A DNA stretch of 9,375 nt from an uncultured Eubacteriales bacterium (GTDB lineage: Bacteria; Bacillota; Clostridia; Oscillospirales; Butyricicoccaceae), in the NCBI GenBank assembly GCA_905199135.1, contig CAJKFC010000069.1, positions 1 to 9,375 of the forward strand, in the 5' to 3' direction. The position numbers were made by a program, and so were the translations under genes. The notes beneath the pieces were generated by a model. It was not told where the DNA came from. It saw only the letters and a program-made list of their open reading frames with translations, and searched no databases. Of this stretch, positions 1 to 5,739 are shown one piece after another. The stretch's first letter is position 1; each line of letters begins with the position of its first letter.

Positions 1-474
1 AACCGAGCGGTCGCGGTAGGGGCTGTTTTTGCCCGGCTCTGTCAGAGTTCCTCTGTACTGTCTCATCTCCTCTGCCGAAAGGTCGCAGACGAAAGCCTTG
101 CCCTTTTTGATGAGCCTTATGGCAGCCTCATAGCAGGCGTCAAAGTAGTTGGAGCCGAACACCACGCTGTTTGGCTCAAAGCCGAGCCAGCGTATGTCGT
201 CTATGATGGCGTTGACATACTCGTCGTCTTCCTTGACGGGGTTTGTGTCGTCAAGGCGGAGGTTGCACACGCCGCCGTATTTTTTAGCGGTCGTAAAGTC
301 CATGGCTATGGCCTTTATGTGACCTACATGGAGGTATCCGTTGGGCTCGGGAGGAAAACGGGTCTGCACATGGTCGTAGACTCCCTCTTCCAGATCCTTG
401 TCTATCAAATCATATATGAAGTTGCCTTCAAAAAGAATGTCGTTTTTTGTCTCTTCGTATTCTGTATTGTTCAT
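1..474 (-). CDS. glnS: Glutaminyl-tRNA synthetase, N-terminal part (cut by left edge)
   Basis: Class I aminoacyl-tRNA synthetase that charges tRNA-Gln with glutamine in the cytoplasm. The window holds the first 158 residues; the reading frame stays open to base 1. I translated it by hand. It shows the GlnRS active-site block RFPPEPNGYLHVGH (residues 39-52, HIGH-type motif HVGH at 49-52), then NLRLDDTNPVKEDDEYV (73-89) and the LSAEEMRQYRGTLTEPG stretch (133-149), all characteristic of GlnRS rather than GluRS. The start is ATG at 474-472, overlapping the gltX stop by one base (TAATG), with GGAG (485-482) 7 nt upstream inside the end of gltX, so translation is probably coupled to gltX. In many Firmicutes this protein carries a C-terminal YqeY domain; that part is outside the window. 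Identity is near certain; full length is unknown. Confidence 0.96.
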   Translation of the reverse strand, partial: MNNTEYEETKNDILFEGNFIYDLIDKDLEEGVYDHVQTRFPPEPNGYLHVGHIKAIAMDFTTAKKYGGVCNLRLDDTNPVKEDDEYVNAIIDDIRWLGFEPNSVVFGSNYFDACYEAAIRLIKKGKAFVCDLSAEEMRQYRGTLTEPGKNSPYRDRSV

Positions 475-2120
475 TATAATTCTCCGATAAATCTGTCAAA
501 TCTTTTTTCTATCTCATCTTTGCCAAAAATAGCCATTATGGAGCAGAGGTCGGGGGTGTTTTTGCGTCCTGTTACGGCAACTCTTATCACCGACGACACA
601 TCGCCCACATGGCCCTTGAAGCCGTCGGGATTTGCCTTATATGCCTTGACATCGGGTGAGAAGCCGAGGCCTTCGCATATGGATTTCACCGTCTCAAACC
701 AGGCGTTTTTGTCCTGCGTCTCGTCGTATACCTTGCGGTAGCTCTCTATTATTGCCTTCTTGTCCTCTTTGGATATGTTGTCCATGCTCTCATATTCAAA
801 GCCGCCGTCAAAGAGATAAGCCATGTATTTGGAGACATCTTTCCACTTTCTGATATCTTTTCTCGGCTTGTTTCCGCTTCTGTCGACGCCGAAGAAGGCT
901 GTGGCCTTTTCCTCGTTTTCTCTGAGCTTTTGTGCGAAGTCCTTTTCAAACTCCTCGGCCCACTCGAGAACATTTTTATATATCTTCTCGGCGCTGAAAC
1001 GGGAGATGACTTCAGATGAGACATCCTCCAACTTTACAAGGTCGAAAAGAGCGCCCGATTTGCTCATGTTCTTCATATCGAACTTGTAGTCCTTCATGTC
1101 GGCAGTCTTGTTCTGCTTTCTCCAGTCCTCATACTTGGAGTTTGCCAAAGTGAGCAGGTATTCCAAAACGGCCTCCTTGGGATAGCCCTCCTCGGTGAAG
1201 TAGCTGACCGCTGCCTCGGGGTCCTTTCTCTTGGAGAGCTTTCTCTTGCCCGTGCCGTCCTCCTTCATGATAGGGGAGATGTGGCAGTACTTCGGGGGCT
1301 TGAGACCCAGTACATAGAAGAGCTGCAGATGGATGGGCACAGAGGGCACCCACTCGTCGCTTCTTATGACATGGGTTGTGCCCATGAGGGTGTCGTCGCA
1401 GGCGTGGGCAAAGTGATATGTGGGTATGCCGTCGGTCTTGAGAAGCACAACATCGGTGACATTCTCGTCCATCTCGATTTCGCCCTTGACCATATCCTTA
1501 TATTTTATTCTGCCGCCTATCTTTCCGGGAGAACGCAGTCTCACCACATAGGGCTTGCCTGCCTTTATGTTCTCCTCGATCTGCTCGTATGTCAGATTGC
1601 GGCACTTTGCGTATTCGGTATGATAGCCGGGGAGCACCTTGTTCTCCTCCTGCACCTTTCTTATTTCAGCGAGGTCTTCCTCTGTGCAGAAGCAGGGGTA
1701 TGCCAGACCCTTCTCCACAAGAGCCTTGCAGAAGCTCTGATAAATTTCGGCTCTGTGGCTCTGGACATAGGGGCCGTAGGCGCCCTTTTCCTCGCCCGAC
1801 ACCGTCTTTCCCTCGTCAAACTCGATGCCGAAGGCGGCAAGACCTGTTATGATCTCGTTTATGCCGTCTTCCTGCTCTCTCTTTTTGTCGGTGTCCTCTA
1901 TTCTCAAAAAGATAACGCCGCCGCTTTGATGGGCAAGCCTTTCGTTTACAAGGGCGGTGTAAAGACCGCCGATGTGGATAAAGCCTGTGGGGCTGGGGGC
2001 AAAACGGGTGACATAGGCCCCCTCCTTAAGTTGTCGCTCCGGATACACAGCCTTTAAGTATTCGTCCATCTCCACCTTTATATGGGGAAACAAAAGGTTG
2101 GCAAGCTTTGCGTTGTCCAT
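474..2120 (-). CDS. gltX: Glutamyl-tRNA synthetase (long clostridial-type form)
   Basis: Class I synthetase that charges tRNA with glutamate in the cytoplasm. The protein has 548 residues, longer than the roughly 470-490 of a typical bacterial GluRS; about 35 extra residues precede the catalytic core. Visible motifs are FAPSPTG (40-46) with HIGG (49-52) in place of HIGH, FLRIEDTD (71-78), and the KMSKS-type loop KLSKR (294-298). A CxC pair (C143, C145) and C173 look like the zinc-knuckle cysteines seen in E. coli GluRS, but the position matching the fourth ligand is Asn175. The C-terminal part (about 350-548) is the helical anticodon-binding region, ending in the VAVTGRKNTPDLCSIMAIFG segment expected of the family. 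The start ATG at 2120 follows GGAGG (2131-2127) at 6 nt. It is the first gene of a gltX-glnS operon. Whether it is discriminating or also charges tRNA-Gln cannot be read by eye; an adjacent GlnRS favours discriminating. Confidence 0.97.
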   Translation of the reverse strand: MDNAKLANLLFPHIKVEMDEYLKAVYPERQLKEGAYVTRFAPSPTGFIHIGGLYTALVNERLAHQSGGVIFLRIEDTDKKREQEDGINEIITGLAAFGIEFDEGKTVSGEEKGAYGPYVQSHRAEIYQSFCKALVEKGLAYPCFCTEEDLAEIRKVQEENKVLPGYHTEYAKCRNLTYEQIEENIKAGKPYVVRLRSPGKIGGRIKYKDMVKGEIEMDENVTDVVLLKTDGIPTYHFAHACDDTLMGTTHVIRSDEWVPSVPIHLQLFYVLGLKPPKYCHISPIMKEDGTGKRKLSKRKDPEAAVSYFTEEGYPKEAVLEYLLTLANSKYEDWRKQNKTADMKDYKFDMKNMSKSGALFDLVKLEDVSSEVISRFSAEKIYKNVLEWAEEFEKDFAQKLRENEEKATAFFGVDRSGNKPRKDIRKWKDVSKYMAYLFDGGFEYESMDNISKEDKKAIIESYRKVYDETQDKNAWFETVKSICEGLGFSPDVKAYKANPDGFKGHVGDVSSVIRVAVTGRKNTPDLCSIMAIFGKDEIEKRFDRFIGEL

Positions 2121-2187
2121 ATTCTTCCTCCGATATTAAAAATCTGTCTTATCTAAAACATTATGCTTTGACTTTCTTATCTAAATT

Positions 2188-2216
2188 ATTATACCTTATA
2201 AAATATACTTTTTCAA
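2188..2216 (-). promoter_or_regulatory. Promoter of gltX-glnS
   Basis: On the minus strand a TTGAAA -35 box (2216-2211) and a consensus TATAAT -10 box (2193-2188) are separated by exactly 17 bp. The predicted transcript starts near 2181, giving a leader of about 60 nt before the gltX ATG. That leader is too short for a T-box riboswitch. The match to the sigma-A consensus is strong; the start site is inferred, not measured. Confidence 0.85.
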
Positions 2217-2226
2217 GCTTTTTTCC

Positions 2227-2255
2227 TTGACTTTTAGCTGTCCATCTGCTAAAAT
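2227..2255 (+). promoter_or_regulatory. Promoter of tadA-hlyIII
   Basis: TTGACT (2227-2232) and TAAAAT (2250-2255) are spaced 17 bp apart, with a TG dinucleotide at 2247-2248 forming an extended -10. Transcription would start near 2262, leaving a leader of only about 20 nt before the tadA ATG at 2283. The -35 box lies 10 bp from the oppositely facing gltX -35 box, so the two promoters are back to back. Confidence 0.83.
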
Positions 2256-2270
2256 TTCCTTATTCGCATA

Positions 2271-2277
2271 AAGGAGG
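2271..2277 (+). promoter_or_regulatory. Ribosome binding site fixing the tadA start
   Basis: AAGGAGG lies 5 nt before ATG 2283. It supports that start over the in-frame ATG at 2298 (residue 6). Confidence 0.85.
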
Positions 2278-2282
2278 CCGAT

Positions 2283-2723
2283 ATGAGAGAAGAATATATG
2301 AGAGAGGCTCTCAAAGAGGCCGAAAAATGCATTGACACGGGCGATGTACCCATCGGCTGCGTCATAGTGAAAAACGGGGAGATAATAGCGAGAGGTCACA
2401 ACACGAGAGAGGCCTTTCACACGGCTTTGGGACATGCCGAGATAAACGCCATCGAAAACGCCTGCAAATCAATCGGAAGCTGGCGCCTTGAAAACTGCGC
2501 CATATATGTGACGCTGGAGCCATGCCCCATGTGCGCGGGAGCCATAATAAATTCCCGAATAGGAGAGGTATATTTCGGCGCATACGACAAAAAAGGCGGC
2601 GCCGTAGGTGGTATAATAAACTTGTTTGAGGAAAATTTCAATCACAAACCAAAGGTTCAGGGCGGCATTTTAAAGGATGAATGCGCCCTGATTTTACAAA
2701 ATTTCTTTGCAAAGCTCAGGTGA
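2283..2723 (+). CDS. tadA: tRNA-specific adenosine deaminase TadA
   Basis: Zinc-dependent deaminase of the cytidine/deoxycytidylate deaminase fold that converts adenosine 34 to inosine in the anticodon of tRNA-Arg(ACG), an essential decoding step in most bacteria. The 146-residue protein is of normal length. It has the catalytic HAE motif (H51-A-E53, zinc ligand and proton shuttle) and the second zinc motif PCPMCAGA (ligands C81 and C84). The following segment SRIGEVYFGAYDKKGGAVGG (91-110) is also typical of TadA and argues against a CMP or guanine deaminase. Its own promoter and a strong SD precede it, and a hemolysin III-like gene follows 4 nt after the stop. The function is well supported by motifs; the tRNA substrate is known from the family. 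Confidence 0.95.
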   Translation: MREEYMREALKEAEKCIDTGDVPIGCVIVKNGEIIARGHNTREAFHTALGHAEINAIENACKSIGSWRLENCAIYVTLEPCPMCAGAIINSRIGEVYFGAYDKKGGAVGGIINLFEENFNHKPKVQGGILKDECALILQNFFAKLR

Positions 2724-2727
2724 TACA

Positions 2728-3381
2728 ATGAAGAAAAACAAAATGGGATACACTCTTGCCGAAGAGCTGATAAACTCAATATCCCACGGTACGGGAGCTC
2801 TTTTGGCCGCCGCCGGCATGGCGATACTTATAGTTTACTCGGCCTTTATAGGCGATGTATGGAGGGTTATAAGCTCGATAATATACGGCATCACCATGGT
2901 GCTGCTCTATACCTTTTCGGCCCTCTACCACTCTTTTCAGGCCGACAGAGTCAAAGATGTTTTCAGAATATTCGACCACTGCTCGATATTCCTGCTCATC
3001 GCCGGAACATACACACCCTTTACCCTTGTGACACTCAGGGAAGCCGATCCCGTCATAGGCTGGCTGCTCTTCGGCGTCGTATGGGCGGCAGCGATTTTGG
3101 GAATAGTTCTCAACGCCATCAGCATTGAGAAATTCAAGGTTTTCTCCATGATATGCTATGTGGCCATGGGCTGGGTGGTGGTTTTCGCCATCAAACCTCT
3201 GATGTCGGTGCTCCCTCTCGGCGGACTTCTGCTCCTGCTTGCGGGCGGACTTGCCTACACCTTCGGCATAATTTTTTATGCCGCAAGAAAGAGGTACATG
3301 CACTCCATATGGCACTTTTTCGTACTGGCGGGCACCGTGTTTCACTATTTCTCGGTTCTCCTCTATGTGGTGATGAAGTAA
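2728..3381 (+). CDS. Hemolysin III / PAQR-family membrane protein
   Basis: Polytopic membrane protein of 217 residues, usual for the bacterial hemolysin III (YqfA/YplQ) family, with about seven hydrophobic segments. The residues shared by this CREST/PAQR superfamily are present: S64 and H68 in YTFSALYHSF, D83 in IFDHCSIFLLIAGTYTPF, and the HxxxH pair H192/H196 in MHSIWHFFVLAGTVFH. In family relatives these coordinate a metal near the membrane surface and may support hydrolase activity; the physiological role in bacteria is unsettled and the hemolysin label is historical. I chose ATG 2728 because AGGTGAT (2718-2724) is placed correctly for it. A TTG seven codons upstream, inside tadA, has no ribosome site. 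It lies 4 nt after tadA and is followed by a strong terminator, so the two are probably co-transcribed. Confidence 0.9.
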   Translation: MKKNKMGYTLAEELINSISHGTGALLAAAGMAILIVYSAFIGDVWRVISSIIYGITMVLLYTFSALYHSFQADRVKDVFRIFDHCSIFLLIAGTYTPFTLVTLREADPVIGWLLFGVVWAAAILGIVLNAISIEKFKVFSMICYVAMGWVVVFAIKPLMSVLPLGGLLLLLAGGLAYTFGIIFYAARKRYMHSIWHFFVLAGTVFHYFSVLLYVVMK

Positions 3382-3393
3382 AATGCAAAAATC

Positions 3394-3419
3394 AAAAGAC
3401 TGCCCGAAGGCAGTCTTTT
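3394..3419. terminator. Bidirectional intrinsic terminator between convergent operons
   Basis: An 11-bp perfect stem pairs AAAAGACTGCC (3394-3404) with GGCAGTCTTTT (3409-3419) around a 4-nt loop. On the plus strand it ends in a run of seven T (3416-3422) and serves the tadA-hlyIII unit. On the minus strand the loop reads TTCG closed by C-G, an unusually stable tetraloop, and is followed by TTTTGATTTTT, serving the MATE-tcdA unit. The stem begins almost directly after the tcdA stop codon. Confidence 0.92.
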
Positions 3420-3420
3420 T

Positions 3421-4113
3421 TTATTTTATTATGTCGAGCACGACCTCTCTGCCGATGAGAAGTCCCGCGACAGACGGGGTAAAGCTGTTGGAAGAGACCA
3501 GTCTTTCGCCCTTTTCCTGCTGTATTTTAAGGGGCTCTTCACGGCTGAAAAGCACCTTTGTGTGCTCTATCCCCATCTTTCTCAGCTCCCTGCGCATGAC
3601 CTTTGCCAGAGGGCACACCGAGGTCTTTGAAATATCGGTAATCTCAAATCTCAGAGGGTCGCTCTTGTTGCCCGTGCCGAGGGCCGAGATTATAGGTATA
3701 TTTTTCTCTTTTGCCGTCTTTATAAGATGCAGTTTGGCGGTCACCGTGTCGATGGCGTCGACTATATAGTCATACTGCCTGTCAAAAAGGCTTTCCGACA
3801 TTTCGGCTGTGTAAAACTCTGCCGCGGCTCTCACCTCGCACAGAGGATTTATATCCTCTATCCTCTTTTTCATCACATCGACCTTTTTCATGCCCACTGT
3901 CGAGCTCAGGGCGATTATCTGCCTGTTTATATTGGTTATGTCCACCGTGTCGTGGTCGACTATCGTCATACTCCCCACTCCGCATCTCGCCAGAGCCTCG
4001 CAGACAAAGCCTCCCACTCCGCCGACGCCCACTACAAGCACCGAGGCCTTTTGAAGCTTTTCCATGGCATCTTTGCCGAAGAGCATTTCGGTTCTTTCAA
4101 ATCTTCTGTCCAA
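3421..4113 (-). CDS. tcdA: tRNA threonylcarbamoyladenosine dehydratase (TcdA/CsdL, E1-like)
   Basis: ThiF/E1-like ATP-dependent enzyme that dehydrates t6A37 to the cyclic form ct6A in ANN-decoding tRNAs. The 230 residues show an N-terminal RRFERTEMLFG, the nucleotide-binding GVGGVGG loop (29-35), the acidic residues of VDHDTVD (52-58), the NINRQ segment (61-65, with the Arg expected to contact phosphates), and DAIDTVTAK (119-127). The later TGNKSDPLRFEITDISKT (147-164) and VLFSREEP (187-194) segments fit TcdA better than ThiF or MoeB. It starts with TTG at 4113, directly abutting the upstream MATE stop codon, with AGAGGTG (4125-4119) 5 nt ahead. The next in-frame ATG is residue 10, already inside the conserved N-terminus, so TTG is preferred. 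It is second gene in the operon and probably translationally coupled. Confidence 0.9.
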   Translation of the reverse strand: MDRRFERTEMLFGKDAMEKLQKASVLVVGVGGVGGFVCEALARCGVGSMTIVDHDTVDITNINRQIIALSSTVGMKKVDVMKKRIEDINPLCEVRAAAEFYTAEMSESLFDRQYDYIVDAIDTVTAKLHLIKTAKEKNIPIISALGTGNKSDPLRFEITDISKTSVCPLAKVMRRELRKMGIEHTKVLFSREEPLKIQQEKGERLVSSNSFTPSVAGLLIGREVVLDIIK

Positions 4114-5472
4114 TCAGGCACCTCTCGTTATGTTGTTTATCCAAAGTCCGCTTCTGACCCTTTTAAAGCTTATGACCGTCTTTATGCAGTCCTCGATAAA
4201 ATTGGGAGTAAAGGCAAAGACGGGCGGGAGTTTGAGCACAAGGCCGAAAATCGCCGCCAGGGGCACCGTCACCAGCCACAGCGGAAGCACATCTATCAGC
4301 ATGGCCGTCCTCGTGTCTCCTCCGCCCCTCAAGACGCCCACTATCGCCGTCATGTTTACATTCATAGGCACCATTCGGGCCGCGTATATGCATATGGCTG
4401 CAAAAGCCAGAGCGTTTGTCGTCTCGGAAAAATCAAACAGGTGTATAACGGGGTTTGCCAGAATAAGTATCATCGTCGCGCTGAAAAGGCTGGCGCAGCC
4501 CGTGACCACCAGAAGCTTTTTGGCGGTCTCCATAACCGTTTTGGTGTCTCCCCTTCCGAGCTGTGTGCCTATGATTACGACGGCGGCGTTGCCTATGCCT
4601 AAGGACACAACATTGAGTACGCTTTCGATGTTGCGGCATATGGTGATGGCCGCCACCACATCGCTGCCCATTCTGCCGTATATGGCCGAAAGGCTGGAAA
4701 AGCCCATGCCCCACATGGTCTCATTGAAAATGACCGGAGTGGCATAGCGGAAAAAGTCTTTCACCATGTCTTTTCCGGGCTTAAACAGGGCTTTGAAGTC
4801 GATCTTGAATATCTTGTTTACAAATATATATACCATTACGATGGCAAACTCTATAATCCTTGCACTGACTGTGCCGACGGCGGCGCCGACAACTCCAAGT
4901 TTAGGAAAGCCGAACGCGCCGAAAATGAAAATATAGTTGACCACCACATTTATAATTGCCGAGCTTGCGAATACAAAAAGACCCAGCTTTGGATTTTCCA
5001 TGCTTCTGTGTGCCGATACATATATAGATGTAAAGGCGTTAAGGGGATAGGCTATGGCCACCGCCCTGACATATCTGGCTCCCATCTCTATAATGTGCGT
5101 CTCGTTGGAAAATATTCTCATTACCGCCTGAGGTGCGATTATGGCAAAGGCCGCCACCGAAAGAGTTATGGCCAGCACACACGCCCAGGCTATACCCAGT
5201 ATCCTGCTTATGCTCTTTTTGTCCTGTTTTCCCCAATACTGACTGATGAGCACCGATTCTCCGCTCTGAAAGCCGAAAATCATAAGCCCTACCACAAAAA
5301 AGAACGCATTGGCAAGGGTCGCCGCCGCCATCTCCCCCTGCCCGACAAATCCCAGCATGACAGTGTCTGTCATGGACACCGAAAAGGATATCAGATTCTG
5401 AAGGACGATAGGCAGAGCCAGCGTCGTAAGAGTCTTTAAAAACACCTTGTCGGAAAAAGTTTTTCTGAACAT
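4114..5472 (-). CDS. MATE-family multidrug/cation antiporter
   Basis: Inner-membrane secondary transporter of the MatE family, expected to export organic cations or other small molecules using a proton or sodium gradient; the substrate cannot be told from sequence. The 452 residues match the family length, and about twelve hydrophobic segments fall in two halves. The first half starts with the typical LALPIVLQNLISFSVSMTDTVMLG (18-41); the second repeats the pattern at YATPVIFNETMWGMGFSSLSAIYGRMG (243-269). Family signatures include NPKLG (160-164), the VVGAAVGTVSARIIE stretch (194-208), GTQLGRGD (302-309) and VLRGGGDTRTAM (380-391). I start at ATG 5472, with GAGG (5481-5478) 5 nt ahead; a GTG two codons earlier overlaps that SD and is unlikely. 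It has its own promoter and leads directly into tcdA with no gap. Confidence 0.94.
   Translation of the reverse strand: MFRKTFSDKVFLKTLTTLALPIVLQNLISFSVSMTDTVMLGFVGQGEMAAATLANAFFFVVGLMIFGFQSGESVLISQYWGKQDKKSISRILGIAWACVLAITLSVAAFAIIAPQAVMRIFSNETHIIEMGARYVRAVAIAYPLNAFTSIYVSAHRSMENPKLGLFVFASSAIINVVVNYIFIFGAFGFPKLGVVGAAVGTVSARIIEFAIVMVYIFVNKIFKIDFKALFKPGKDMVKDFFRYATPVIFNETMWGMGFSSLSAIYGRMGSDVVAAITICRNIESVLNVVSLGIGNAAVVIIGTQLGRGDTKTVMETAKKLLVVTGCASLFSATMILILANPVIHLFDFSETTNALAFAAICIYAARMVPMNVNMTAIVGVLRGGGDTRTAMLIDVLPLWLVTVPLAAIFGLVLKLPPVFAFTPNFIEDCIKTVISFKRVRSGLWINNITRGA
4119..4125 (-). promoter_or_regulatory. Ribosome binding site supporting the TTG start of tcdA
   Basis: AGAGGTG on the minus strand lies inside the last codons of the MATE gene, 5 nt before the TTG at 4113-4111. 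It gives the non-ATG start good support. Confidence 0.75.
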
Positions 5473-5504
5473 ACCCACCTCATAATTTTATATCATTACA
5501 CAAC

Positions 5505-5533
5505 AGTATATCAAATCGGAGGCGCAATGTAAA
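5505..5533 (-). promoter_or_regulatory. Promoter of MATE-tcdA operon
   Basis: On the minus strand TTTACA (5533-5528) and TATACT (5510-5505) are separated by 17 bp, and the preceding TGA gives an extended -10. The predicted start near 5498 leaves a leader of about 26 nt before ATG 5472. No operator-like repeat is evident immediately around it. Confidence 0.8.
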
Positions 5534-5581
5534 GGGGGCTCATCTTTTCCGTTTTGTTTCTGTCTTGTTACTCCGTTTTAA

Positions 5582-5610
5582 TTGACTTTATGTCATTTAT
5601 GCTATATTAT
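5582..5610 (+). promoter_or_regulatory. Candidate distal promoter of the exporter operon
   Basis: TTGACT (5582-5587) pairs with TATTAT (5605-5610) at 17 bp. An alternative -10, TATATT (5603-5608), has an extended TG (5600-5601) but only a 15-bp spacer. Transcription from here would give a leader of about 120 nt that runs through the direct and inverted repeats described separately. Confidence 0.6.
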
Positions 5611-5634
5611 TAAATAAAGGCATTTTTTCGACAA

Positions 5635-5665
5635 TTTGTAAGATTTTTTTAAGAAATTTATGAAA
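5635..5665 (+). promoter_or_regulatory. Three 11-bp-phased direct repeats, candidate response-regulator site
   Basis: TTTGTAAGA (5635-5643), TTTTTAAGA (5646-5654) and TTTATGAAA (5657-5665) recur at exactly 11-bp intervals, one helical turn apart. Tandem repeats with this spacing are typical binding sites of OmpR/PhoB-family regulators, which often activate from just upstream of, or over, the -35 region. A possible TATTAT -10 (5687-5692) lies about 21 bp after the last unit and has no good -35, as expected for an activated promoter. The region is AT-rich, so chance similarity is possible. No regulator gene is visible in the window. Confidence 0.45.
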
Positions 5666-5689
5666 CATATTTTTAAATAACGAGTCTAT

Positions 5690-5709
5690 TATAGTAGTGG
5701 ATTACTATA
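5690..5709. promoter_or_regulatory. Inverted repeat upstream of the adaptor gene, possible operator
   Basis: TATAGTA (5690-5696) and TACTATA (5703-5709) form a perfect 7-bp inverted repeat around 6 nt (GTGGAT). The repeat overlaps a TATTAT box (5687-5692) and a TATAAT box (5708-5713), and lies 30 nt before ATG 5740. It could bind a dimeric repressor or simply reflect AT-rich promoter sequence. The stem would be weak in RNA and there is no T-run, so it is not a terminator. Confidence 0.4.
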
Positions 5710-5739
5710 TAATTTTGGTAAAAAGATTGGAGTATCAAA

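Noticed and set aside
1053..1070. NMSKSG in GluRS (residues 351-356) looks like the KMSKS catalytic loop
   Set aside because: It lies too late in the protein, at the start of the anticodon-binding region where an SGALFD-type segment is normal. The real catalytic loop is KLSKR at residues 294-298.
1281..2057. 258-codon open frame on the plus strand
   Set aside because: It is entirely antisense to gltX, whose protein has clear family motifs. The antisense protein has no recognisable domain and no promoter or ribosome site was seen.
2121..2187. T-box riboswitch in the gltX leader
   Set aside because: The predicted leader is only about 60 nt, with no room for a specifier stem, antiterminator and terminator, and no terminator hairpin is present.
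2707..2727. Upstream TTG start for the hemolysin III gene
   Set aside because: It would overlap tadA and has no ribosome binding site, whereas ATG 2728 has AGGTGAT at proper distance.
2776..3345. 189-codon open frame on the minus strand
   Set aside because: Antisense to the hemolysin III gene; the product has shadow-frame composition and lacks any membrane or domain pattern.
3727..4602. 291-codon open frame on the plus strand
   Set aside because: It spans the junction of tcdA and the MATE gene in antisense. Its His/Arg/Tyr-rich composition is that of a shadow frame.
5473..5478. GTG start two codons before the chosen MATE ATG
   Set aside because: The GTG lies within the GAGGTG ribosome binding sequence that serves ATG 5472.
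5611..5739. Riboswitch or attenuator in the exporter leader
   Set aside because: The stretch is AT-rich with only a weak 7-bp inverted repeat and no GC-rich stem followed by a T-run.
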